Below are positions 9,530 through 17,660 of a stretch of 64,000 bases of DNA, one piece after another. Position 1 is the stretch's first letter; each line of letters begins with the position of its first letter. This DNA comes from JBAXEO01 sp963789515 (GTDB lineage: Bacteria; Actinomycetota; Coriobacteriia; Anaerosomatales; JAAXUF01). Position numbers and translations under genes: made by a program. The stretch lies in contig CAWBKW010000004.1 of assembly GCA_963789515.1 (NCBI GenBank), positions 372,001 through 436,000 on the forward strand, given 5' to 3'. The notes under the pieces are model-generated. The model was given only the letters and a program-made list of their open reading frames with translations. It made no database searches and was not told the DNA's origin.

Positions 9530-9778
9530 ATGTGTGAGTCCGGTATCAACGTCGCTCAGCTGAAGCTCGCGGTCGGCCAGTCAGACGACGCCCTCGCCAT
9601 GGTCCAGCAGTGGCTAGAACAGCTTCACCACCTGGCCGATCACGGAAAGCGCGCGGACGTCAGTGCCGCTCTCGCGCAGGCGGGGGTACTGCTCGGCGAA
9701 GCCCGCGGCAAGCTCGATGCGGCCATCGGCGACCTCGAGGCACCGGCCCCCGGCGGATCGACCGTCGAGCTCATCTAG
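9530..9778 (+). CDS. Small helical protein behind a NikR-type operator
   Basis: I do not recognise this 82-residue protein. It is predicted to be almost entirely helical, with cysteine at position 2 (MCESG), a histidine pair (HHLADH) near residue 32, and an acidic, proline-containing tail. AGGAAGG precedes the ATG by 8 bases. It is followed by a strong terminator and then nikR, and a NikR-like operator lies directly upstream. The context suggests a nickel-responsive gene; a role in nickel sequestration or handling is a guess only. Confidence 0.7.
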   Translation: MCESGINVAQLKLAVGQSDDALAMVQQWLEQLHHLADHGKRADVSAALAQAGVLLGEARGKLDAAIGDLEAPAPGGSTVELI

Positions 9779-9828
9779 CGACGCATCGGCGCGGCATTTC
9801 GCACTCGAACCGCACCAGAACAGCAGCG

Positions 9829-9864
9829 CACGCCCGGCCTTCTTGACGAGAGGGCCGGGCGTGT
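9829..9864 (+). terminator. Hairpin terminator before nikR
   Basis: A perfect 11-base-pair GC stem (CACGCCCGGCC at 9829-9839 with GGCCGGGCGTG at 9854-9864) with a 14-base loop, followed by a T-rich stretch. Its right arm overlaps the first bases of NikR operator 2, so transcription from the small gene probably stops here. Confidence 0.75.
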
Positions 9865-9888
9865 TACTATTCTGCTATTCGTGCTACG
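9862..9888. promoter_or_regulatory. Candidate NikR operator 2 (weaker)
   Basis: GTGTTAC at 9862-9868, 13 bases, then GTGCTAC at 9882-9888. The left half and spacing are the same as in operator 1 and the spacer shares ATTC at its end, but the right half matches the expected GTAACAC at only 4 of 7 positions. It lies 18 bases upstream of nikR, so it would mediate autoregulation of nikR and the nickel importer. Confidence 0.5.
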
Positions 9889-9906
9889 CGAACGCTAGGA
9901 GGCGTT

Positions 9907-10326
9907 GTGGGCAGGCTAGTGCGGTTCGGCGTGGCGATGGACGAAGACCTGCTCGGCAAGTTCGACGCCCTGGTTGCCCGGCGGGGAAGCGCCGCCAACC
10001 GCTCGGAGGCCGTGAGAGACCTCGTGCGCGATGCACTGGTGGACGCCGAGTGGGAAGGCTCCCATGAGGAGATCGTCGGCACGATCACGATGGTGTTCGA
10101 CCATCACGCCTCCGACCTTTCCGACAAGCTCGATACGCTTCAGCACGCGCACTTCGACCAGATCGTCTCATCGATGCATGTCCACCTCGATGCGCACAAC
10201 TGCCTTGAGGTGATCGTCGTGCGCGGGACGAGTGATGACGTGCGCGACATCGCCGATGGGCTGCTCGGAACCAAGGGCGTCAAACACGGGAAGCTGGTGA
10301 CGACCACCAGCGGTCGTCACCTCTAG
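9907..10326 (+). CDS. nikR: Nickel-responsive transcriptional regulator NikR
   Basis: A 139-residue repressor with an N-terminal ribbon-helix-helix DNA-binding domain (LVRFGVAMDEDLLGKFD, then NRSEAVRDLVRDAL) and a C-terminal ACT-type nickel-binding domain. The high-affinity nickel ligands are present with E. coli spacing: H80, H91, H93 and C99 (E. coli H76, H87, H89, C95). AGGAGG lies 4 bases before the GTG start. It opens an operon with the ECF importer genes 16 bases downstream, and NikR-like sites lie upstream of it and of the preceding small gene. Confidence 0.95.
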   Translation: MGRLVRFGVAMDEDLLGKFDALVARRGSAANRSEAVRDLVRDALVDAEWEGSHEEIVGTITMVFDHHASDLSDKLDTLQHAHFDQIVSSMHVHLDAHNCLEVIVVRGTSDDVRDIADGLLGTKGVKHGKLVTTTSGRHL

Positions 10327-10342
10327 GCCGAGGGGAGCTGCG

Positions 10343-11365
10343 GTGCATATCCCTGACGGATACCTGGGGCCGCAGACCTATGCGGTGCTCGACGTCGCGA
10401 TCATCCCGATCTGGGGGGTCGCCGCGTCCAAGGTCAAGAAGACACTCAAGACCAAACAGGTGCCGCTGATGGCGCTCGCGGCGGCGTTCTCCTTCGTCAT
10501 CATGATGTTCAACGTGCCCGTCGTGGGAGGGTCGACGGGTCATGCCGTAGGCGCCACGCTCATCGCGATCATGCTGGGCCCTTGGGCAGCGTGCATCTCC
10601 GTGTCGATCGCGCTCGTCATTCAGGCGCTGTTGTTCGGCGACGGCGGCATAACGGCGATCGGAGCCAACGTGTTCAACATGGCGTTCGTGATGCCGTTCG
10701 TCGGCTACTACCTCTACCGGCTGATCGCCGGCGACACGGCAAAGACCAGCCGCAAAGTGATCGCGTCGGGAATCGCAGCGTATGTGTCGATCGTCGTGGG
10801 AGCGACGGTGGCGGGCGTGATGTTCGGCATCCAGCCGATCATCGCCCAGACCGCTTCGGGTGCACCTCTCTACGCGCCGTACCCCCTCAAGGTCGCCGTG
10901 ACCGCGATGTTCATGGAGCATGTGCTGTTCTTCGGCTGGGTCGAGGCGTTCGCGACGATGGGCGTGGTGGCCGCGCTCGCCAAGCAGGACTCGGCACTGC
11001 TCGAGATGAAGCCCGCTTCCAGGCCGCTGCGCTGGCTCTGGGCGAGCTTCGCGGTACTCGTGCTCCTCACACCGATCGGGGCACTCGCATCGGGCACCGC
11101 GTGGGGCGAGTGGGGCGTCGACCAGTTCGCATCCGAGCTGAACATGACGGTCCCTGCGGGTCTTGAGAAGCTGAGCGGGGTGTGGAGCGCCGCAATACCT
11201 GACTACGCCCCGGCGTTCATCCAGAACCCGCTGGCGGGCTATCTCCTCGCCGCCATCATCGGGTCGGCGCTCGTCATCGGAGTCACGTGGGGTATCGCCA
11301 AGCTGCTCTCTCGAGGTAACGGCACCGGGTCATCCGCCGGCACGCCGCCGCCGGCGGCGGCGTGA
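10343..11365 (+). CDS. ECF nickel transporter substrate-binding component, CbiM/NikM type with C-terminal NikN-like part
   Basis: A 340-residue membrane protein that binds the metal. The N-terminus MHIPDGYLGP carries the conserved Met-His needed for Ni/Co coordination; the GTG at 10343 is therefore the true start. About seven membrane helices form the CbiM core (to about residue 230), followed by a linker and another helix pair resembling the NikN/CbiN or PDGLE part (TAWGEWGVDQF). Adjacent nikR argues for nickel rather than cobalt. Its stop overlaps the T-component start (GTGA). Confidence 0.88.
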   Translation: MHIPDGYLGPQTYAVLDVAIIPIWGVAASKVKKTLKTKQVPLMALAAAFSFVIMMFNVPVVGGSTGHAVGATLIAIMLGPWAACISVSIALVIQALLFGDGGITAIGANVFNMAFVMPFVGYYLYRLIAGDTAKTSRKVIASGIAAYVSIVVGATVAGVMFGIQPIIAQTASGAPLYAPYPLKVAVTAMFMEHVLFFGWVEAFATMGVVAALAKQDSALLEMKPASRPLRWLWASFAVLVLLTPIGALASGTAWGEWGVDQFASELNMTVPAGLEKLSGVWSAAIPDYAPAFIQNPLAGYLLAAIIGSALVIGVTWGIAKLLSRGNGTGSSAGTPPPAAA

Positions 11366-12243
11366 TTCCCGCGCTCGCCCACATCGGCGAAGAATCCCCA
11401 CGCGGACGGCGGAGGCATCGCTCGCTGGCGCGTCGCACCGCGGACACGGTTCGCCGCGCGGTCAGCGAAGTACTCGAGAACGACGAGGTCGCGTCGGGGC
11501 CGGGACTGATGCAGCGGCTCGACCCCCGGATCAAACTCATCAGCATCCTGCTCTTCGCGGTGACCGCGAGCTTCGCTCAGTCGATCTTGGTGCTTCTCGC
11601 CTTCGTGGCCGCTACGGCGGGTCTGGCTGCCGCGTCGGGCATCGGCGTGGGCTCGTTCTCGCGTAAGGTCTGGGCGTCGGCGGGGTTCTTCGGACTCATG
11701 CTGAGCCTCCCCGCGGCAACGGCGTGGATCTCGCCCGGCCCCGTTCTTGTCCCGCTCGGCCCGCTGTCGATCACGTCGAACGGCCTGCTCATCGCCCTCC
11801 GACTCACCACACGAGTCGCCGCTGGTGCCGGCTTCGGACTGCTCGTCGTATGGACCACACGTTGGACCGACATCCTCCAGGCACTCACGGCGATGCGGGT
11901 GCCCGACATCGTGGTCGCGACGCTCGCGATGACCCAACAGCAGATCATGTCGCTGCTCCGCACCGTCGAGAACATCCACCTCGCACGCGAGAGCAGGATG
12001 CTGTCTCCGGGAACGGCCGCCGACAACCGCGCTTGGGTCACCGAGCGCATGGCGTTCATCGCCAAGAAGTCCATCAAGACCGCCGACGACGTCTATGACG
12101 CGATGCTCTCTCGCGGCTTCTCGGGCGCGATGCCTTCGCTCGTGCGCCTCCACGCGGCGACCCGCGACTGGGTGTGGCTCGCGGCCAGCGTCGCCGTGTG
12201 CGCGCTCTTCCTCGGTGTCGACAAGGTGTTGATGCCGAGATGA
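11362..12243 (+). CDS. ECF transporter T component (NikQ/CbiQ type)
   Basis: A 293-residue membrane protein that couples the ATPase to the metal-binding unit. A roughly 45-residue basic cytoplasmic N-terminus precedes LDPRIKLISILLF, the usual start of EcfT, followed by about five helices. Both coupling motifs of the family are visible, ARESRM and MLSRGF, in the cytoplasmic helices near residues 210 and 253. It overlaps both neighbours by 4 bases, so stoichiometric translation with the M and A components is expected. Confidence 0.92.
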   Translation: MIPALAHIGEESPRGRRRHRSLARRTADTVRRAVSEVLENDEVASGPGLMQRLDPRIKLISILLFAVTASFAQSILVLLAFVAATAGLAAASGIGVGSFSRKVWASAGFFGLMLSLPAATAWISPGPVLVPLGPLSITSNGLLIALRLTTRVAAGAGFGLLVVWTTRWTDILQALTAMRVPDIVVATLAMTQQQIMSLLRTVENIHLARESRMLSPGTAADNRAWVTERMAFIAKKSIKTADDVYDAMLSRGFSGAMPSLVRLHAATRDWVWLAASVAVCALFLGVDKVLMPR

Positions 12244-13052
12244 GCGCGCAGTTCGTACTCTCGTCGGTTCGCCACGAGTACCGGTCCGGCTCCTTCGCCC
12301 TGGACGGCATCGATCTGACCATCGAAGCTGGCGATCACATAGCCTTGGTGGGCGCGAACGGCAGCGGCAAATCGACGTTGCTCAAGATGCTGGACGGGCT
12401 TGTATTCCCGTCCGCAGGCAGCGTGGTCGCGTTCGGCCACGATCTGACCGAGGACGCCCTCGAGGAGCCGGCATTCCGTCGGGAGTTCCGCTCGAAGGTG
12501 GGCTTCGTGTTCCAAGAAGCCGACGTGCAACTCTTCTGCGCGACCTCCTTTGACGAGCTTGCATTCGGACCTCTGCAGCTCGGACTAGACGAAGCTGAGG
12601 TACGTCGACGCGTCGCCGAGGTCGCAGGACAGCTGCGGATCGAGAAGCTGCTCGACCGGGCCCCCTACACGCTGTCCGGTGGCGAGAAGAAGCGTGTCGC
12701 GATCGCCAGCGTTCTGACCATGGAGCCTGAGGTGCTCCTGATGGACGAGCCCACGAACGCGCTCGACCCGCGCAGCCAGGTGTGGCTGCTCGACGTGCTC
12801 GAGGAATGGCGCGCTGCTGGCCGCACCGTCGTCATCGCCACGCATGATCTCTCCGCTGCCGAGGAGTCCTGCCAGCGCATGATCGTGCTCTCCGAGGAAC
12901 ACCGCATCTGCGCCGACGGTTCGCCCTCGGACGTCCTCGCTCAGCGCGAACTGCTGCTCGAGGTCAACCTCATCCACGAGCATTCGCACTCCCACCACGA
13001 CTCGGCCCACGAACACCCCCACGGGCACGGGCACCTTCATCCCCGGTCCTAG
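12240..13052 (+). CDS. ECF transporter ATPase (NikO/CbiO type) with histidine-rich tail
   Basis: A 270-residue ABC ATPase: Walker A GANGSGKST, Q-loop region FVFQEADVQLF, signature LSGGEKKR, Walker B VLLMDEPTNALDP and the H-loop ATHD are all present. The last 25 residues hold 11 histidines (HSHSHH, then PHGHGHLH), which would be a metal-binding tail on the cytoplasmic face; this is not part of the usual ATPase. Possible roles are nickel storage or hand-over to the Hyp machinery. The ATG overlaps the T-component stop. Confidence 0.93.
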   Translation: MSAQFVLSSVRHEYRSGSFALDGIDLTIEAGDHIALVGANGSGKSTLLKMLDGLVFPSAGSVVAFGHDLTEDALEEPAFRREFRSKVGFVFQEADVQLFCATSFDELAFGPLQLGLDEAEVRRRVAEVAGQLRIEKLLDRAPYTLSGGEKKRVAIASVLTMEPEVLLMDEPTNALDPRSQVWLLDVLEEWRAAGRTVVIATHDLSAAEESCQRMIVLSEEHRICADGSPSDVLAQRELLLEVNLIHEHSHSHHDSAHEHPHGHGHLHPRS

Positions 13053-13102
13053 CGCGTCCACGGTTCTCGCACCGCGGCCATCGCCCGCGACGTCTCCACG
13101 GG

Positions 13103-13108
13103 TACAAT
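13103..13108 (+). promoter_or_regulatory. Likely -10 box for a leaderless transcript
   Basis: TACAAT ends 6 bases before the GTG at 13115, and no Shine-Dalgarno sequence is present. Transcription should begin at or next to the start codon. Confidence 0.55.
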
Positions 13109-13114
13109 GCGCTC

Positions 13115-13759
13115 GTGACCTCGAATCCGACATCTGCACCGCTCCCTGCCGCCGACGCGGCCCCGCTCTATCGAGAGTGCCCCGCGTGCGGCTACATCTC
13201 GGCGGAGCACGGGTTCGTCGAGGGCGTTCGCCGCTGCCCCCATTGCGACTCCACCGGCGACTCTCGGCGAACCTTCCCCGCCGAGCGGATCCGCCGTGTC
13301 GACGAGCGTATCCGGCGCTACCACGTGGACGGCGAGCACGAGATCGTCGTGATCCTCGTCGCGACCTTTCTCGAGACGCTGCTGGAGGACATGCTCGCCC
13401 GAATCATGGCGGCCGAAGGCGCGAGCGTGAAGCTGCGGGCCGGAGTGCTCGACACGCAGCGGTCGGTGGGCCAGCGCATCGGCAAGCTCTTCCCCACCCT
13501 GACGGGCGAGCAGTTCGAGGTCGCCGCCGAGAAGGCCGGCCAGGCCGAGTTCCCCCGCCGCTGGCGTCGGCTGCGGGCCGAACGCAACGCGTTCATCCAC
13601 GACGCCGCGTTCGAGGGCCAGCGCGAGTCGTTGTCGATCGAGACCGCTGCCGAGGCACTCAGACTACTCGACAGTGCCTACGCGCTCTTCGTGCACATCA
13701 ACAACCGTTTCGTCGCCGGCGAGAAGCACCGCCGCAGGGCCGACAGCGCCCCGTCATGA
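13115..13759 (+). CDS. Zinc-ribbon protein with a HEPN-like motif, coupled to hypF
   Basis: A 214-residue protein of no family I can name. Two CPxC knuckles (CPACGY near residue 24 and CPHCDS near 43) form a zinc ribbon. The helical remainder ends with WRRLRAERNAFIHDAAF, where R-x4-H resembles the catalytic motif of HEPN-type RNases; this is suggestive only. Its TGA overlaps the hypF ATG by 4 bases, so it is translated with hypF. A rubredoxin-like or assembly role in hydrogenase maturation is possible but unproven. Confidence 0.8.
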   Translation: MTSNPTSAPLPAADAAPLYRECPACGYISAEHGFVEGVRRCPHCDSTGDSRRTFPAERIRRVDERIRRYHVDGEHEIVVILVATFLETLLEDMLARIMAAEGASVKLRAGVLDTQRSVGQRIGKLFPTLTGEQFEVAAEKAGQAEFPRRWRRLRAERNAFIHDAAFEGQRESLSIETAAEALRLLDSAYALFVHINNRFVAGEKHRRRADSAPS

Positions 13760-16251
13760 AGGCGCTCTCGCTGCACGTCACCGGCATCGTCCAAGGCGTC
13801 GGGTTCCGGCCGTTCATCTACCACCTCGCACTCGATCAGGGCCTGTCCGGGTGGGTGCTCAACGCGAGCGACGGCGTCTACACGGTAGTCGAGGGGGACG
13901 ACGCCACAGTCGACGGCTTCCCGCAAGCGATCCGCGACCGCGCGCCCGCGATGGCCGTGGTCGACGGCATCATCGCCGAGGAGGTCGAGCCGGAGGGCTT
14001 CACGGGCTTCGAGATACGCGAATCGCGCGCCGCGGAGGGCGCCATGACCCTCGTCTCGCCTGACACCGCGACGTGCCCCGAGTGCGTCGCCGAGCTGTTC
14101 TCGGCCGGCGACCGGCGCTACCGCTACCCGTTCATCAACTGCACCAACTGCGGTCCGCGCTTCACGATCATCGGCGACGTCCCCTACGACCGTCCGATGA
14201 CCTCGATGCGGGACTTCCCCATGTGCCCCCAGTGCGCCGAGGAGTACGGCGACCCCGCTGACCGGCGCTTCCACGCGCAGCCGGACGCTTGCTTCATCTG
14301 CGGGCCGAGACTCTACTTGAATGGCTCAGTCGAGGCGATGGCAGAGGGGGGTCCGCTGCTCAGACAGACTTCGCAACTCGCATCGGACCCCCCTCTGCCA
14401 TCGCCCCCGGAATCAACTCCGGATCCCGAATGGGTCTGGTCCCCTGACGTCGAGGTGACACCTCGGCCACACCGGGATCGGGATGGAGAGGCCTTGCGGT
14501 CGGACGCGATCCTGGCTGCATCGACGGAGCTGCTGCTGACGGGGCGAATCCTCGCGATCAAGGGCCTGGGCGGGTTCCACCTCGCGTGTGACGCGACGAA
14601 CGCGGGTGCGGTCGCCACGCTGCGGGCGCGCAAGCGCCGGTGGGGAAAGCCACTCGCCATCATGGTGCGTGATCTTGACGCGGCCAGGGCCTACTGTGAG
14701 GTCGATGACGCCGAGGCGGCGCTGTTGTCTGGCGCGGCCCGCCCCATCGTGTTGCTGCGCAAGAAGGCGTCGACACCGGCGCCCCCGGCTGCGGCCGCTC
14801 ACGACGTAGGCGATCCCCGGCCGCTCGCGCCAGGTGTCGCCGACGGCCTCGCCGAGATCGGCGCCATGCTCCCCTACACGCCGCTCCACCACCTCCTGCT
14901 GGCGGCCATCGGCGGCCCGCTGGTGATGACCAGCGGGAACCTCTCGGACGAGCCGATCGCCACCGACAACGCCGAGGCGCTCGACCGACTGTCCGCGATC
15001 GCCGACGCGTTCCTCCTGCACGACCGGGCGATCCTCTCGCGCTACGACGACTCGGTTCTCCGCATCGTTGGTGGCCGAATCGAGTTCGTGAGGCGCAGCA
15101 GGGGCTACGCCCCGTTCCCGATCACCCTGCCGTTCACGACCGACACCGACATCCTCGCGGCCGGTCCTGAGCAGAAGAACACCTTCACGCTGCTGACCGG
15201 CGGGTACGCTTTCGTGAGCCAGCACATCGGTGACATGGAGAACGCCGAGACGCTCGCGGCCTACGAGGCCACCGTCGCACTCTACGAGCGGCTCTTCCGC
15301 ATCTCACCCGAGATTGTCGCCTACGACCTGCACCCGGAGTACCTGTCCACCAAGTGGGCGCTCGGCCAACGGCAGCCCAAGGTCGGCGTACAGCACCACC
15401 ACGCGCATATCGTGAGCGTGACCGCAGAGCACGGTATCTCGGAGCGTGTCGTCGGAGTCGCGTTCGACGGTACGGGCTACGGCGAAGACGGCCGCATCTG
15501 GGGCGGCGAGGTGCTGCTCGCGGACTGGGAGGGCTACCAGCGCTTCGCGCACCTCGCGTACGTACCGATGCCCGGCGGTGCCGGCGCGATCCGCCGCCCT
15601 GCCCGCATGGCGATCGGAACGCTTGCGGCATTCGGCCTGCTGGATCACTCCGGCGCCGGCGCCCTTCGTACGCGCCTCGCGGCCGGAGAGGAGGCCACGC
15701 TACTGCGCATGATCGAGCGCGGCGTGAACTCACCGCTCACGAGCTCGATGGGACGTCTCTTCGACAGCGTCGCCGCCCTCGTCGGCATCGCGGACGACGC
15801 GCGGTACGAGGGCGAGGCGGCCATCCTGCTTGAGGCGGCGGCCGATCCCTCGGCGGAGGGCAGCTACGAGTTCGGTCTCGTCGAGTCGCCACCGATCGGT
15901 GCGCTCGCCGACGATTCGCTACCGCTCGTGGTCGATCCGACGCCTGTGCTGTCGGCCATTCTTGACGATCTCGCAGCTGGAATACCCTCTGGGGTAATCT
16001 CGGCTCGCTTCCACAGGGCCGTCGTGGGGTGTATAGTCCGTGTCGGTTTGCGCGCGGCTGAACGCGGCGGAACGAGGTACGTGGCGCTGGCGGGCGGGGT
16101 CTTCATGAACCGGCTGATTCTGGGCGGAGCGGTCGAAGAACTCGCATCCGCCGGGCTCACTCCTCTGACGCACGTCCGCCTGCCGGTCAACGACGGCGCC
16201 GTGTCCTTCGGCCAAGCAGTCGTCGCCTGGGCGCAACGGCACAGGATTTGA
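13756..16251 (+). CDS. hypF: Carbamoyltransferase HypF with an unusual insertion
   Basis: Makes the thiocarboxamide on HypE that becomes the cyanide ligands of [NiFe] hydrogenases. The 831 residues hold an acylphosphatase domain (VTGIVQGVGFRPF, residues 8-20), two zinc fingers (C107/C110-C129/C132 and C157/C160-C179/C182), a YrdC-like domain starting ILAIKGLGGFHLACD, and a Kae1-like domain with the metal site HHHAHIVSV. Between CGPRLYLNG and the YrdC domain lie about 50 extra proline-rich residues (about 195-247) encoded by a hairpin-rich DNA insert; E. coli HypF has about 15 residues there. The open frame upstream of 13756 is not coding. Confidence 0.95.
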   Translation: MKALSLHVTGIVQGVGFRPFIYHLALDQGLSGWVLNASDGVYTVVEGDDATVDGFPQAIRDRAPAMAVVDGIIAEEVEPEGFTGFEIRESRAAEGAMTLVSPDTATCPECVAELFSAGDRRYRYPFINCTNCGPRFTIIGDVPYDRPMTSMRDFPMCPQCAEEYGDPADRRFHAQPDACFICGPRLYLNGSVEAMAEGGPLLRQTSQLASDPPLPSPPESTPDPEWVWSPDVEVTPRPHRDRDGEALRSDAILAASTELLLTGRILAIKGLGGFHLACDATNAGAVATLRARKRRWGKPLAIMVRDLDAARAYCEVDDAEAALLSGAARPIVLLRKKASTPAPPAAAAHDVGDPRPLAPGVADGLAEIGAMLPYTPLHHLLLAAIGGPLVMTSGNLSDEPIATDNAEALDRLSAIADAFLLHDRAILSRYDDSVLRIVGGRIEFVRRSRGYAPFPITLPFTTDTDILAAGPEQKNTFTLLTGGYAFVSQHIGDMENAETLAAYEATVALYERLFRISPEIVAYDLHPEYLSTKWALGQRQPKVGVQHHHAHIVSVTAEHGISERVVGVAFDGTGYGEDGRIWGGEVLLADWEGYQRFAHLAYVPMPGGAGAIRRPARMAIGTLAAFGLLDHSGAGALRTRLAAGEEATLLRMIERGVNSPLTSSMGRLFDSVAALVGIADDARYEGEAAILLEAAADPSAEGSYEFGLVESPPIGALADDSLPLVVDPTPVLSAILDDLAAGIPSGVISARFHRAVVGCIVRVGLRAAERGGTRYVALAGGVFMNRLILGGAVEELASAGLTPLTHVRLPVNDGAVSFGQAVVAWAQRHRI
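14334..14405. repeat. Perfect 22-bp inverted repeat inside hypF
   Basis: Arms at 14334-14355 and 14384-14405 are exact reverse complements, separated by a 28-base loop. Immediately downstream, GAGGTGACACCTC and an ATCCCGA/TCGGGAT pair form a second palindromic region up to about 14490. The reading frame stays open through the whole insert. Confidence 0.85.
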
Positions 16252-16299
16252 TGCTGGTACTGGGTACGATTCATCGTCTGCCGTAGGAGGCTCCAGCCT

Positions 16300-16557
16300 A
16301 TGTGTCTCGCAATTCCAGCTCGTGTCACCGACATCGGAGAAGGCCACATGGCCACCGTCGACATCATGGGAGTGACTCGCAAAGTCTCACTCGACCTTGT
16401 TCCTGAAGCGGTGAACGGCGACTTCGTTCTGGTTCACGCCGGCTTCGCTCTTCAGGTCGTCGACGAGCAGTTCGCCAACGAGACACTCGAGATCCTCAAG
16501 ACACTCCCCTTCTTCGAAGAAGAAGTCGGAATGGACGTCATCGCCGAAGGGGCCTAG
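16300..16557 (+). CDS. hypC: Hydrogenase maturation chaperone HypC
   Basis: An 85-residue chaperone that carries the Fe(CN)2CO group with HypD and delivers it to the hydrogenase large subunit. The essential N-terminal cysteine is present in MCLAIPARV, and GDFVLVHAGFALQVVDE is the typical OB-fold signature. GGAGG lies upstream of the ATG. It is followed 5 bases later by hypD, its known partner. Confidence 0.97.
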   Translation: MCLAIPARVTDIGEGHMATVDIMGVTRKVSLDLVPEAVNGDFVLVHAGFALQVVDEQFANETLEILKTLPFFEEEVGMDVIAEGA

Positions 16558-16562
16558 GCCCT

Positions 16563-17654
16563 ATGGATCTTTCGGGATTCCGCGACCCTGAGATAGCCAG
16601 GGGTCTGATCGAGGCTATCAACGCGACCCAGACCGGCCCCGTCAAGATCATGGAAGTGTGCGGCACGCACACCGTCTCCATCGCCAAGAACGGCCTGCGG
16701 GCCGTCATGCCCGAGCGGGTCACCCTGCTCTCCGGGCCCGGCTGTCCTGTCTGCGTCACGGCCAACAGGGATATCGACGTCGCTATCGAACTCGCCAAGC
16801 AGCCCGAGGTGGTGGTCACGACCTTCGGCGACATGATGAAGGTGCCCGGCAGCTACTCGTCGCTTGCCAACGAGAAGGCCGAGGGTCACGACGTCCGCAT
16901 CGTCTACTCCCCTCTCGACGCCATCTCCATGGCCGTCAACGAGCCCGACAAGCAGGTCGTGTTCGTGGCCGTCGGTTTCGAGACCACGGCCCCCCTGATA
17001 GCCGCTGCCATCCTGCGCGCCAAAGAGGCCGGCTTGGAGAACTTCTCGGTGTTCTGCGCACACAAGACCGTTCCCGCCGCCCTCGGCGCGCTCGTCAACG
17101 ACCCCGAGGTCAAGATCGACGCCTTCATCCTCCCCGGCCATGTCTCCACCATCATCGGGAGCGGGCCGTACCAGTTCCTCGCCGACGAGTACCACGTCCC
17201 CGGCGTCATCACCGGATTCGAGCCCGTCGATGTGTTGCAGGGCGTCTACATGATCCTCAAGCAGCTCGAGGAGGGTCGCGCCGAGATCGAGATCGCCTAT
17301 CACCGCGGAGTCATGCCCGAGGGCAACCCGCATGCTCGCGGGCTGGTGGACCAGGTCTTCGAACCGGTCGACGCCGATTGGCGCGGGATCGGCGTGATCC
17401 CGGGGACCGGGCTCGCGATCCGCGAGGAGTACTCCCACTACGACGCCACCAAGCGAATTCCCGTGACTCCGCCCGAGCCCAAGGAGATCAAGGGTTGTCA
17501 GTGTGGCGAGGTGCTGCGCGGGATCACCCTGCCCTTCGAGTGCAGGCTCTTCGGGCGCGGCTGCACACCGGAGCACCCCATCGGACCCTGCATGGTCTCC
17601 TCGGAAGGCTCCTGCGCCGCGTACTACCGATTCACCGACTACGGGAAGGCCTAA
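16563..17654 (+). CDS. hypD: Hydrogenase maturation scaffold HypD
   Basis: A 363-residue iron-sulfur protein that assembles Fe(CN)2CO together with HypC. The conserved cysteines C33 (MEVCGTHT), C61 and C64 (GPGCPVC) correspond to the essential set of E. coli HypD. The C-terminal [4Fe-4S] region shows KGCQCGEVL, CRLFGRGC and GPCMVSSEGSC. Length is normal and there is no frame break. The ATG lies between hypC and hypE with gaps of 5 and 6 bases, so the three are one operon. Confidence 0.97.
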   Translation: MDLSGFRDPEIARGLIEAINATQTGPVKIMEVCGTHTVSIAKNGLRAVMPERVTLLSGPGCPVCVTANRDIDVAIELAKQPEVVVTTFGDMMKVPGSYSSLANEKAEGHDVRIVYSPLDAISMAVNEPDKQVVFVAVGFETTAPLIAAAILRAKEAGLENFSVFCAHKTVPAALGALVNDPEVKIDAFILPGHVSTIIGSGPYQFLADEYHVPGVITGFEPVDVLQGVYMILKQLEEGRAEIEIAYHRGVMPEGNPHARGLVDQVFEPVDADWRGIGVIPGTGLAIREEYSHYDATKRIPVTPPEPKEIKGCQCGEVLRGITLPFECRLFGRGCTPEHPIGPCMVSSEGSCAAYYRFTDYGKA

Positions 17655-17660
17655 GCGCCC

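Noticed and set aside
9485..9888. The repeated GTGTTAC motif as a CRISPR or mobile repeat
   Set aside because: Only two copies, each at a promoter with fixed 13-base spacing; regulation by NikR explains it better.
13177..13755. Open frame extending hypF upstream to about 1024 residues
   Set aside because: The added 193 residues are arginine-rich shadow of the zinc-ribbon gene in another frame; the acylphosphatase domain starts at 13756, and the ATGA overlap sets the start there.
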